64,000 nt of DNA from Pyrenophora tritici-repentis (lineage: Eukaryota; Ascomycota; Dothideomycetes; Pleosporales; Pleosporaceae). The stretch lies in the NCBI RefSeq assembly GCF_003171515.1, contig NC_089391.1, forward strand, positions 4,402,001 to 4,466,000. The letters are read 5' to 3'. Shown here in pieces: positions 45,059-55,124 of the stretch. A program made the translations under genes and the position numbers. The notes beneath the pieces are model-generated. The model ran no database searches. It was not told the origin of the DNA and worked only from the letters and a program-made list of their open reading frames with translations. How positions within the stretch are numbered: the first letter of the stretch is position 1; every line of letters starts with the position of its first letter.

Positions 45059-45732
45059 GCTGGAGGCCTAGGCAAGCGTTTGGCATCGGGAAAAGGCTAG
45101 GGTGGTACAATGGACATGGATCATCATTAACATGTCCAACTTCTTGTGTTGGATGGGTGTGGACCTGTATCTACTCAGACATCTTTGTCTTGTACGCTCT
45201 TCGCACAATCCTGTGCGTGAAACATACTTGTCCTCTTCAATGCTACCGTTGGAGCGGTGTCTTTCAACTATTTTCTCTCTCGTTTCTTCCCTCTTTGGGC
45301 CACACAAGTCGTGTCTAATTCTTCTGTCCATGCTTTGCGAAGGCTTACTAACTGGTACATGTACGACTACACATACGGGAAACCGTAGGTTAAATATCTA
45401 GCCTATTTTCCAAAGCTAGCTTTGAATACCAGAGAAATGGAAGAAGAAGGTAAGGAGCTAATATCTTAGCGTTGGTTTCCAATTGAGAAAACCCCCTTAG
45501 CTTTGTGGCGTTGTGATTTAAAGAGCCAGTTAGGCACACTCTCTTGACTTACATATCAGTTAGTCCGGCTGTTGGTTGGCTTTGCACTAAGTGCGTAAAG
45601 GGAATAAGGATAACTAGGAATGCATTCTGTTCGGTGATGGTTCTGATTGATTGTTCTATCTCTAGGTTGCTATGAAGATATACGCGGGGTTAGTACGAGT
45701 CAGACCGAAGTAGGACCGACGCGGCCCGTGAT
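45059..45732. other. Spacer between secreted-protein gene and transposon
   Basis: AT-rich, without a gene. It ends at the TA target site of the transposon (45733-45734). Confidence 0.45.
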
Positions 45733-45734
45733 TA

Positions 45735-45785
45735 ACGTGTCCGTGCACCTCATGCCCGGATTCATCTCATGCCCCGCCGAACACC
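45735..45785 (+). repeat. Left terminal inverted repeat of the pogo/Fot1 element
   Basis: 51 bp, pairing with 47793-47842. It begins ACGTGTCCGTGCACCTCATG and contains a short internal repetition of TCATGCCC. Confidence 0.92.
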
Positions 45786-45833
45786 GACGCGTGTCTCAAT
45801 ACTACAACTTTGACGCGCAATAACTCCACAACT

Positions 45834-47690
45834 ATGGCTCCGATTGATGAAGCGATTGCAGATTTAGAATCGCGCGATCCAGGAGAGAAATTCACATTAA
45901 AAGAAGTTGCTGAAAAATGGGGGGTTAACCGCTCAACGCTAGGGCGAAGATGGAGGCGCGTGACAGGGCCTAGGAGCGATGGATACGCTCAGCAGCAAGC
46001 TATCGGCCCACAACAAGAGTTAGAGCTTGTACGATATATCACTAAGCTCACTAAGCAAGGCCTACCTCCTACAAGAGAGATGATCAGGAATTTCTCATCA
46101 GAAGTAGCCCATCAGCAGCTCAGCGAGAGCTGGGTTACTCGCTTCATTAACCGACACGAGATCTATCTTATCTCAAAGTGGACCACCGCCATGGATCGTA
46201 CGCGCCACCTGGCTGATTCTGAGTCAAAGTATAGACTCTACTTCGAGCTGCTGCACCAGAAGATCACCGAATACCACCTAGAGGCTCGAGATATATACAA
46301 TATGGATGAAAAGGGCTTCCTTATTGGTATGATAGGCAGGAGTAAGAGGATATTTAGCAGGCGTCAATGGGATAAGAAAGAGGTTCGAGCATCTCTCCAG
46401 GATGGATCACGCGAGTTTCTGACACTCCTGGCCTGCTGCTGCGCCGATGGGAGCTCGCTGCCTCCAGCCCTTATCTACGCAGCTAAAAATGGAGCCATAC
46501 GATCGAGTTGGGTGGAGGATATTAAGGCAGGAGAACATGAGGTCTTTGTCTCATCATCTCTAACAGGCTGGTCAAACAATGACGTAGGCCTAGCTTGGCT
46601 AGAGCAGGTGTTTGATCGCTATACAAAGCAGCGATCAGGGAGATGGCGATTGCTCATCCTTGATGGCCATGGATCTCACCTCACGATGGAGTTTATCAAG
46701 TACTGCGATCGCCATAGGATCCTCCTCATGATCCTTCCTCCCCATTCGACTCATACGCTCCAGCCGCTCGATGTAGTGCTGTTCAAGCCACTCTCTCAAG
46801 CCTACTCCAACGAGCTCACTAACCATCTCTACAAGGCTCAAGGCCTCATTCCAATTAAGAAAGGAGACTTCTTCCCACTCTTCTGGAGAGCTTGGCAGGC
46901 CTCGTTTAAGCAATCAACTATATTAAAAGCGTTTGAAGCTACTGGTATATGGCCAATAGATCCCAACGTTATCCTTCGTAGATTTGCCAGCACGCCAGAA
47001 GCTGAGAGAAGCTCATCTTCAGGGCTCTCTGATCATGACTGGAGAAAGCTCGATCGGTTAGTACGAGCTGCTGTCAATGATAGCCATCAGTATGAGGCAA
47101 GAAAGCTGCGCTCAAGCGTTCACCATCTCTCTGTGCAGTATAAGCTTTTACAGCATGAGAACGAGGGCTTAAAGGAGGCTCTTCAACATAAAAAGAAGCA
47201 TAAGAAGAAGGGCAAAGCTCTTGACCTTCAACAGCGCCAGGAGTATCACGGTGGCTCTGTCTTCTGGTCTCCTCGCAAGATACGCGAGGCTCGAGCTAGA
47301 GAAGTAGTACGGGAGCGAGATAAGATAGAGGAGAAACTCCAAAAAGCACAGGCCAAGAAGCAGCGTGAGGAGGTTCAACTGCAGCGTCAAGTTAAGCTCG
47401 AGGAGAAGCGTGTAGAGAGGCAGAGGCTCAAGGAGATAAGGGAGCTTGAGCGAGCTGAGAAAGCAGCTGAACGCGCGCGCAAAGTTGAAGCTCAACACCA
47501 GAAAAAAGCCACCCAACAAGCTCAACAACGCAAGCGTAAAGCCTCAAGAGCGCCCTCTTCTAAGAACAAGCGTCAAAAACGAGCGATGGAGGATAGAGCT
47601 CGCGATAGAGTTGCATCTCCTCCATCGCCTCCACCACCAAAGACCACATCACGTGGCCGCAACGTCAACCTCCCACAAAAATTCAGATAG
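45834..47690 (+). CDS. pogo/Fot1-family transposase, apparently intact
   Basis: The transposase cuts and pastes the element at TA sites. The single exon from ATG 45834 encodes 618 aa. The N-terminal Psq-type helix-turn-helix is KFTLKEVAEKWGVNRSTLGR, followed by a CENP-B-type HTH (GLPPTREMIRNFSSEV, LSESWVTRFINRH). The DDE_1 catalytic domain shows the acidic residues in YNMDEKGFLIG, LLILDGHGSHLT and THTLQPLDVVLFKPL, so the DD(D) triad is present. KAFEATGIWPIDPNVIL is the usual domain end. The last 200 residues form a Lys/Arg/Glu-rich coiled coil (KKKHKKKGKALDLQQRQEYH, KRKASRAP). No stop or frameshift was found, so the protein may be active. Confidence 0.95.
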   Translation: MAPIDEAIADLESRDPGEKFTLKEVAEKWGVNRSTLGRRWRRVTGPRSDGYAQQQAIGPQQELELVRYITKLTKQGLPPTREMIRNFSSEVAHQQLSESWVTRFINRHEIYLISKWTTAMDRTRHLADSESKYRLYFELLHQKITEYHLEARDIYNMDEKGFLIGMIGRSKRIFSRRQWDKKEVRASLQDGSREFLTLLACCCADGSSLPPALIYAAKNGAIRSSWVEDIKAGEHEVFVSSSLTGWSNNDVGLAWLEQVFDRYTKQRSGRWRLLILDGHGSHLTMEFIKYCDRHRILLMILPPHSTHTLQPLDVVLFKPLSQAYSNELTNHLYKAQGLIPIKKGDFFPLFWRAWQASFKQSTILKAFEATGIWPIDPNVILRRFASTPEAERSSSSGLSDHDWRKLDRLVRAAVNDSHQYEARKLRSSVHHLSVQYKLLQHENEGLKEALQHKKKHKKKGKALDLQQRQEYHGGSVFWSPRKIREARAREVVRERDKIEEKLQKAQAKKQREEVQLQRQVKLEEKRVERQRLKEIRELERAEKAAERARKVEAQHQKKATQQAQQRKRKASRAPSSKNKRQKRAMEDRARDRVASPPSPPPPKTTSRGRNVNLPQKFR

Positions 47691-47792
47691 TACAAGTTAA
47701 TCGCAAGTATCTAATTACTGCAATGCTATGTTTTTATTAATATTAAGCTATTGTGTGGTGTTGTACAGCTTCAAATTTGAGATCGCTAAGAT

Positions 47793-47842
47793 GGTGTTCG
47801 CGGGGCATGAGATGAATCCGGGCACAAGGTGCACGGACACGT
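47793..47842 (-). repeat. Right terminal inverted repeat of the pogo/Fot1 element
   Basis: 50 bp, the inverted partner of 45735-45785, ending GGTGCACGGACACGT before the TA target site. Confidence 0.92.
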
Positions 47843-47844
47843 TA

Positions 47845-48253
47845 ACATCTGTAATCCGACACCGGCTCTATAAGAAAAATCCTGCAGATATAGAAACCAG
47901 ATCAAGTACATGTTAACAGCTCACAAAGTAAATTTGAGATATAAACTAGAGTTGTACATCAGCAATCATATGAGACCAGCATTGTCGAAAAGGACTTTAG
48001 CCTAAGCATATTAGACACGCATATGCACGACACAGTGAACGTCAATATCAATAGAATGCATTACGATGATGCCTCCCGCCAGGAAAAAGGAACCGAGTAG
48101 GCGAGAAATATAAGAAACCTTTTTGTGATAGCGATGCCCCAAATCCAAAACAAAGTCCCCAAATTCGATGTTAAACTCCATGTGCAGCGCCAACCCCGCT
48201 TCTAAAACAAAAAATGCATAGCGTACAACACAAACAAACGCACACGTCCAAAA
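47845..48253. other. Spacer between transposon and bestrophin gene
   Basis: AT-rich, no gene. Includes the 3' flank of the minus-strand channel gene. Confidence 0.45.
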
Positions 48254-49816
48254 CTAATTGTCATGATGCTGCTGCTGTATGGTATGATGCTCCTTTTCAT
48301 CGCTCTCGCTCTCGCGAGGAACAGCGAAACTCTTCCTAACCGCCATATCGGCCTTTGTCTTTGTCATGAGCGCATCCCTGATGTCCTGCTTGCTGCGGTG
48401 GGCCCAGGAGTTGTAGTTCTTGTGGCTGAGAGGCCAGATGGGCATATTGCCGTCGCGGCGCATAAACTCTTGGGCAGAGTGCGGGGGGCTGGGATGTGAT
48501 AGTGTCAATGTCCATTTCGAGTTCTTCGCAGTAGGCTTCGAGGGGGAGATCGTTGACGTCGTGGCCGAAGGGGTTCTCGATTTCACGGCCAATGGCGCTG
48601 AGTCCGATGCTAGAGGGAATTTGTTAGTTGTGTTGTTTTGGGGGGTTCAAGGGGGAGTCGGGGCTTACATGATGTAGGCGGCGAAGATGCAGCCGGGGAT
48701 TGTGATCCAGCGGAGGTCATCCCACAGTTGGAAAGGCAACATCATTACGTAGACCCAGGTGATTTGAGAGATGGCGATGGAGTAGGCGATCGGGAGGGGT
48801 GTTTGGAGGACACGGTCCATGCCGACAAGGACTTCGTTGAGCTGAACGATGCTGGTAATGGCCTGGTTCTGGTAGAGACCAACTTTGAGCGTGTCATTGT
48901 CGATGATACTGTGGACATAGCAGGAGAGATGGTTCAAGATTTCGAGCGACAAGTTACCAAGGGGCTTCTTAGCGCGCTTGATCCTCTTACGGGGGTTGGA
49001 CTCTGCAAACGTAACACCGAGGTACTCTCCTACGGCCTTCAACTTCTTCTTGTCGCCGGGCTTGGGGATCTCGCATTCTGCAGCACGCGCAAATGTGTCG
49101 AGATATTCGACACGGTCGCGGAGATCGGGATAGTCGATACCGGGTTCGAAGCGGAGCCTGTGCTTGACGGAGCATGCGAAAGCATTGACAAGGTTGAGGG
49201 CCGAAAGTTTGTTAAGCAGATCCTCCTTGCCGATCTCGCCATCGCGTTCGGATGCGTGGAACCAGATCGTCCTTGCCAAGTTATGGCTTACGGTGATCAA
49301 CTGACTCCAGTATTTCCTACCCTCGGTGTATCGCTCGTAGGCTGTGCTAGTTCGGAAGGAGATGGCGAGACCGACGACGAAACCGAGAACTGTCAGGAGC
49401 AGGGTGCTGACGGCTAGTGGGTGGACAAATTCGGAGACGCATGTAATGGCAGTAGACCAGATTGTGACAACTGTCAGAGGAAGAATCATCTTAGGGAACA
49501 CGGAACCGTGCATCCGCATGAAGAAGGGCCATTTGCTGTGCTTTGACATGTCACGAGGACCAACCTATCAGCTACCATTAGTATAGCCCATAACATATAA
49601 CATCCAGAGCGAACTCACAAAGTAGTCCTCAGCATCGAGAGAGCCATTTGTTTGCCTTCTGGAGGGAACCTGGTATGTAACAGTGCGGTGTCGCCATGAG
49701 CGCGGTGAGATAGGGCCATCAAAATCGTCGGGTGGGTGATTTGATCCGCTCGACGACGGAATTTCGATGTTATCCGGCCGAAGAGTCTTAGTGGTGGAAG
49801 CGTTAGATGCCGCCAT
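48254..49816 (-). CDS. Bestrophin-like anion channel with apparent frameshift near its C-terminus
   Basis: Exons 49816-49619, 49564-48669 and 48609-48254 encode about 482 aa if one extra base is discounted. Bestrophin-family membrane proteins conduct chloride and other anions. Motifs are KWPFFMRMHGSVFPKMILPL, FVVGLAISFRTSTAYERYTE, GRKYWSQLITVSHNLARTIW and SAIGREIENPFGHDVNDLPL, the last being the family hallmark. After TITSQPP the frame breaks at a run of six C (48483-48488 on the plus strand as G). Removing one restores the plausible tail HSAQEFMRRDGNMPIWPLSH and KNYNSWAHRSKQDIRDALMT. The summed exon length is exactly one base over a multiple of three. This could be a base-call error, a real frameshift, or an alternative C-terminus. 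Confidence 0.85.
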
Positions 49817-51088
49817 ATTGCGTGTATGTAGATCGCGTAAGCACGTGAGCTAACCGTCCAGCAGTTCAAACGACAGACTATGGTCAATGCGAACAAGTAA
49901 TAACAATTTTGTAGAAAGAGTGACGAGCGACAAGACGCAAGATATCTGAGGGATAAAGCAAAGCGAGGGAAACAACTCCCGGCAGGAGTAAGGATCTCCA
50001 AGCTGTATTTAAATATAAAACACGCCTTTCTGCACCACGCACAAAATTTCTCTTGACGACCCCATGGCGCCCACGGGGATTCGCTCCCGCCGCCTCTCTG
50101 CTAGGATCTATCGAAGCCAGACATGTGTTCCGGCACACACGTTGGCACCTGGGCATGCAGGGGCCGTTTGGCACATTGTGCCCCTGAGCCAAATCGCCGT
50201 GGTCTGGCCAATTGTCTTGGGGAGATCAGTGGAGAAGACTTGGGAGGCATGTTACGTCGTAACGAATGACGGCAGGGGCGCCGCTTGTCCAGCAAGGGAC
50301 GCGACGCGGTGCTTCGTTTAGTGAAACGTTCTCAGGCCGTGCCAAGTGCGCCGCTCGATGTGGTGGTATGGGGTTGTAGTAAGTATGCATTTCTTGTTCG
50401 CCATCCCGCTGTAGCTTGCCACTACAGTGGCGCATCGGTTGGGTTGAATTGCAACAGCCCAAGTAACGGGCAGAAGCCTCACTCGTGCATAAGCCGCCGT
50501 TGCATGAAACCTGTACTGGTGCGGGCAGCTGTGTTGGATCGACCGTGTTTGTGTCAGGAATGTCAAAGTCGTCGTGCAATGGCAGGTCGGTCCAGACAAG
50601 TGCGTGCCGAACCGAGGCTAGGACTTACCCCTGACGTGTCTATTGATCGAGCCAATAGGACCTCCCGCGAACGATTCAACGTCAAAAAGCCTCGTCAGCT
50701 TTCCAGGCGTATTCGGGGTAGGTAGCGGGAAGGAATTGGCTGGCGCAATTTCTATTTCTATTGTGGCTTGGACGCTGTCTTGGCCGTTGAAAGGGCGCTA
50801 TTGCTTGTAGAGAAGCAGAACCCGCGACTTGGACCCATTCAACATCTTCTGACCGAGTGGGGAATCTTCACTGCCGAGTTATGAATCATACTTAAGTAAG
50901 GCCGCTACACGATCTACGTCTTCCAGAACATACTTTGAGAACACGTCCAGACACGACTGTCAACGCACAGAGCAGTCATGACCCACATCATCTCCGAACC
51001 GCCCTTTGCCCAGCCGCAGCGCTCTCCGAACTGGGACGAGCAACCCATACTGACATTGAACTTGTCCCGTTGGAACCTACATATACCA
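49817..51088. other. Intergenic region of about 1.3 kb
   Basis: Upstream region of the bestrophin gene and downstream flank of the F-box-like gene. An open frame at 50285-50725 lacks protein-like features and is not called. Confidence 0.4.
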
Positions 51089-52087
51089 TTACCGCATCTG
51101 GATCCTCCTCATCTCAGCCCTGCCCCTCTCCAGCTCGGCAGCCAGCTCTCGGGTACGAAACGTTTTGCCGTTGACACATATTCTCACTCTATTGATCTTC
51201 TCGAGGAGAAAGCGGTAGTATCTTGCTCGGAGCTCACTTGTAGGAAAATCGTCCGCAGCCCAGATTCTATTCCACACCTCAACAAGCTCATTGCGTATCA
51301 ATTCCGTTGGCGTAGCCTCTGTCTCTGGGACGAACAAGCTATCGTTGGCATTGTCCGGAGATTGGGGTGGTGAGGCATTAGAGACGTTGGCTTGGGGTAC
51401 AAGGTTGAGGACGACCTCTCCGATGAAGTCAACTCTCCTTGCTGTATGGAGATCGGGGCCATTGTCGAAAATGTGGCTGAGGGCTGCACATATAGCCCAC
51501 GCTGTAGAGTTCCGATGAGAGTCCGAGAGTGTGGATATGGGTGGACTTGAGTCAAAAAGCCGAATATCGATCCGTAATCGCTCAATCACTGTAGTGAAGT
51601 GAAGGGAATACGCGGGAAAGATGTTATTGCCCAATATGTGGCTAGTTCCTGCATGGAAGAGCCTAGTTGCCCAGCTTGATATGACTTTAGACATTGGGGT
51701 GTCCTTGCACGCCATTGGCTTCGACGCGTCCTTCTTTTCTGTTTTGACAAGTGGGACAGCAAGCCAAGTAAAGTGGTGCATCTGATCGTTCACGACGCAG
51801 TCCATCAGTGCACACATCTGGCCTTTTTGCTTTTCTCGTTTAATGGCATGCATCATCTCCACATTGATCTGGCGGTTACATGCCAAGAAGCTTGCACATG
51901 TAGGCGGTGCTTCCTGGAATGAGATGACACAATCATAGTCTGTAAGACCTCTCGGTGGCTGTTTTAGGGGACACCAGTTAAATGGGTATCGCGTATCCTT
52001 CAATGTCGGCAGAGGGGCAGACGATGCGAGAATCTCCTCATATATCAGATCGCGCAATTCGCGTGGCAGATCAAAGAGCTGCGGCAT
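51089..52087 (-). CDS. F-box-like fungal protein of unknown function
   Basis: One exon of 332 aa from the ATG at 52087. It opens with MPQLFDLPRELRDLIYEEIL, the F-box-like start shared by a very large fungal family. FLACNRQINVEMMHAIKREK is the usual second conserved block of such proteins. A middle part with IERLRIDIRLFDSSPP and an acidic loop is followed by a basic C-terminal helix (TRELAAELERGRAEMRRIQM). The frame is open a further 40 codons upstream, but the Met before the F-box motif is the natural start. Function unknown. It belongs to a different subgroup from the F-box-like genes at 14-18 kb. Confidence 0.75.
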   Translation of the reverse strand: MPQLFDLPRELRDLIYEEILASSAPLPTLKDTRYPFNWCPLKQPPRGLTDYDCVISFQEAPPTCASFLACNRQINVEMMHAIKREKQKGQMCALMDCVVNDQMHHFTWLAVPLVKTEKKDASKPMACKDTPMSKVISSWATRLFHAGTSHILGNNIFPAYSLHFTTVIERLRIDIRLFDSSPPISTLSDSHRNSTAWAICAALSHIFDNGPDLHTARRVDFIGEVVLNLVPQANVSNASPPQSPDNANDSLFVPETEATPTELIRNELVEVWNRIWAADDFPTSELRARYYRFLLEKINRVRICVNGKTFRTRELAAELERGRAEMRRIQMR

Positions 52088-53024
52088 TGCGTCTGCACTC
52101 GAGTCGGAGCTGTAAGTATGCGTTTTCTTTTCTTTTTTCCGTTGGCAGAGTTGCTCGCGTGCCCGGGATCGTTTCAGGAGGTACCCGTGGACACCTTGTA
52201 TTACCACAAGATTGTATGTTCGAGACGAGTTTCAAAGTAACCAAGAAGACGTAGCGTTTGGCGATGGCAACTTATAAACTCAGCGTGGAACCGAGTGTAT
52301 GAGTACGAACTAAGTCATACGTGGCACACAATGGTGGTTGAAACGGCTTACTGAGGTGCTTCCACACAAAGGCCCGGCCGGCAGATCCGCTGCTCGATAG
52401 TCAGCCCGACCACGTGATCGTAATCTTCGGAATGCACCGATCGGACAACTGGCCAGCACTCACGGACTTCGGTCTTACTCCAAGCAAAGCTGACCTGGCA
52501 CAATGGTTGATTGTGGAACATTTAGGCGCTTGCGATCAGGGCCTGATTACTACTACGTAGACGTAGCTTAGATGACAAAACGAATACAGCGATTATCCTG
52601 GTTTAGTGCTATTGCTCGAAATAAGCCAAAGGATCCCGTTCCAAAGCAAAATACCCGTAGGACTGCTTATCAAACCGTGCAGAACGCTTTCAGACCTATC
52701 AGCAACGACCGGTGGGTATTCCCGCTTTGATATGGGAGTCACGATTCATCAGACACTTTACATCAAGATGAATAAGCTTTCATTGTAATAAACAAGGAGA
52801 CATTTTAGCCCAGAGGAACTCCAGCTAGCAGTAGAGCTATGCTAAATCAATCAGACAAATATCACGTTAACACCATGTAGTTACAGTGACAGAGGTGACT
52901 GGGGTCAGAGAGAGTTGCGAAGGGAAACCAACATGTCTCTCTCGACAGATGGAAAAGGGGTATCACGTTAACCTGCTATGGCAAGTAGGACAGAGGTGAC
53001 TAAAACCAAGAGATCTACGACTCT
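52088..53024. other. Intergenic region
   Basis: Upstream of the F-box-like gene and downstream of cystathionine beta-lyase. It contains a diverged direct repeat (52861-53010), otherwise nothing I can support. Confidence 0.4.
52861..53010 (+). repeat. Diverged tandem duplication, about 101-bp period
   Basis: ATCACGTTAAC starts at 52861 and again at 52962, and GACAGAGGTGACT recurs at matching positions in both copies. The second half of the unit is not clearly shared. It lies directly 3' of the cystathionine beta-lyase stop, probably in its 3' UTR. Confidence 0.55.
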
Positions 53025-54482
53025 GGAGGCGCAGGAACATCCTCGGCTGGCTGGCCCGAGATAGGAGCCTCGGTGGCCAGAGCGCGGAACCCTTCAGTCG
53101 TAATGTTCACAGCGCCAGCTTGGACGAGCTACATACAATTAGCATCTTGTCGGGGGCGTTCGTCTCAGAATCGACTTACAGCACGACTGAGATCATCCAA
53201 CAAGTCCTCCGGGTCTTCAATTCCGACACAGAGTCGGATGATGTCTTCAGGCATGTTCCTCTCTTTTCTCGTCTTCTCGTCAATACTGGCATGACTCATG
53301 CGGCAAGGCATACTGATGAGCGAGTTGACACATCCAAAGCTCACACTGATTCCCCAGAGCCTTGCGCTTTCGACGATTCTTTCACTGATATTGACGTCGC
53401 CAGTCTCGAAAGACAGTACGGCGCCCGCGCCGCGTGCCATGCTCCAGTGGAGATCGTACTGTGGGTGCGACTTTAGACCTGGATATCGGACCTTGAAACC
53501 ATGGGATTCAAGGAAGGTGGCGATGCGCATAGCGTTCGCCTGCTGCTTTTCCATGCGAACACCAAGCGTCTTGATGCCGCGGAGAAGTAGCCAAGAGTCA
53601 AAGGGCGAGAGCCCGCACCCCGAAGCATTGATGGTAAAGAAAAGGCGATCCCCGAGCGCGGAATCGTTTATAGCGATGACGCCGGCCATGAGGTCATGGT
53701 GGCCGGATAGGTACTTTGTACCGGATTCGTAAACAATATCGGACCCAAGGTCGAGTGGGTTGAGTAGCATGGGCGACATCATGGTGTTATCGACTGCAAC
53801 AATAGCCGTGGGGTTCGCGGTGTGCGCAATACTGGCAATGGCCGGAATGTCGCAGATTTTGATCAGAGGGTTGGTGGGCGTCTCAAGGAGCACCATAGCC
53901 GTCTTTTCGTTTACTACGGCGCGCACCTTTTCCGGGTTCGTAGTGTCTATGTGGTGTACAATGATACCGCCATGGGTTGAGAGGTACTTGAGGAGTCTGT
54001 TTGTTCCTCCGTACAGATCGTCGCCAGTCACTACTTCGTCGCCGGGTCGGAGAAGACGAGTGATGACATCGAGGGCGCCCATACCAGACGAGACGACAAG
54101 CGCGCGGTTCGCATTCATGATCTTGGCAAGATGCCTTTCAAGATGTGTTCGTGTGGGGTTACCGGAGCGTGTATAGTCGTACTCGCCGCCGCCGCCGGTC
54201 GCGGACTCTTGCTTGAACGTAGCAGACTGCGCATATTAGACTTGGCCACTTTCACGCTTGAATACATTTGTATTCGCCTTGGCATACCTGGTAAATTGGT
54301 ACGGAGCTGGCATTGTACTGGTCGCTGCTCTCCGTGTACACCAGCTCCGTCATGAGCGCATACTTCCTGCCATTGCGGGGCGAGCTTGGCGCAGGCGAAG
54401 GTGGAAGATTGTGGCCGTCAATGTCAAGTGGCATGGCAGCCTTGCCAGCCGCAGCGGCCTTTGTAGAAGACTCGCCCGTCAT
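53025..54482 (-). CDS. STR3: Cystathionine beta-lyase
   Basis: A PLP enzyme that cleaves cystathionine to homocysteine in methionine synthesis. Exons 54482-54290, 54226-53180 and 53128-53025 give 447 aa. The protein starts MTGESSTKAAAAGKA, then DQYNASSVPIYQ joins SATFKQESATGGGGEYDYTR across the first intron, giving the family's substrate region. SGNPTRTHLE and LVVSSGMGALDVITRLLRPG follow. The Schiff-base lysine is in IVYESGTKYLSGHHDLMAGV. The C-terminal ISVSFGCVNSLISMPCRMSH and IRLCVGIEDPEDLLDDLSRA are also standard, and a short last exon adds an acidic tail. The related cystathionine gamma-lyase is less likely because of the SGTKYLSGHHDLM block. Confidence 0.9.
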
Positions 54483-55124
54483 TACTGTTGTCGTGCAGAC
54501 TTGATGAAAGTCGAGTGGTGGGGTTGCACAGAGTTCGATATACGCGTTGAGGCGATGACGAAGTCGGCGTGAGGTAGAGATAAGAGCCGAAGCAGAGATG
54601 CTCGGCGGATTGCAAAGACTCGGGTGAGCGGAGTGTGAGTGCAGAGATCAAAGGGATTCAACAGACCTTCTCAAAGCCATCTGCGCCGCCAGACGTTAGT
54701 TAGTCTGAAGCTTGGGGAGTCACCGCTGCAATTGCGCCATCGAGAGCAAATCGGCACTTCTCCCTCGCTCCGAACATCGCCCCCGGGTAGGCCACCTCCT
54801 TCCGGCGAAACAAGGGCAGTTAATTACCCCAGATTGAGACAACGAACCCACTTCGCATGCCCGGGGAAACTACGCCGCAGGGCCGTGTCAGAGTATTGAA
54901 ATGTTTTTGACTACCTAAATATACGGGTATACCTATTTTGACAAACTTGTGCCTACAAGAAGAATTACAATCATTACATCGAGGTACCGGTGCGCTCCAA
55001 CCTGTTCGCCTAGCCGAATGCCAACCGTCTCAGTGGTGCTTGAAAATGTACCAAAGCCCTTGAATCATCAACTTAACAATAAGAAACCACAGTCTGAACC
55101 CAATTCAGTCCGCCCAAGCAGCTT
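54483..55124. other. Intergenic region
   Basis: Promoter side of cystathionine beta-lyase and 3' flank of the next minus-strand gene. No gene supported. Confidence 0.4.

Larger units (their letters stand above)
45735..47842 (+). mobile_element. Complete pogo/Fot1-type DNA transposon
   Basis: The element is 2108 bp, bounded by inverted repeats of about 50 bp and by TA on each side (45733-45734 and 47843-47844), the Tc1/mariner target duplication. Both ends start ACGTGTCCGTGCACC when read inward. It contains one long transposase gene. The two repeats differ by two substitutions and one indel, so the insertion looks fairly recent or selectively kept. Confidence 0.93.

Noticed and set aside
48638..49417. 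259-aa plus-strand frame opposite the bestrophin-like gene
   Set aside because: Antisense shadow of the channel domain; no ATG context or motifs.
50285..50725. 146-aa plus-strand frame upstream of bestrophin
   Set aside because: No signal, domain or splice support; composition looks random.
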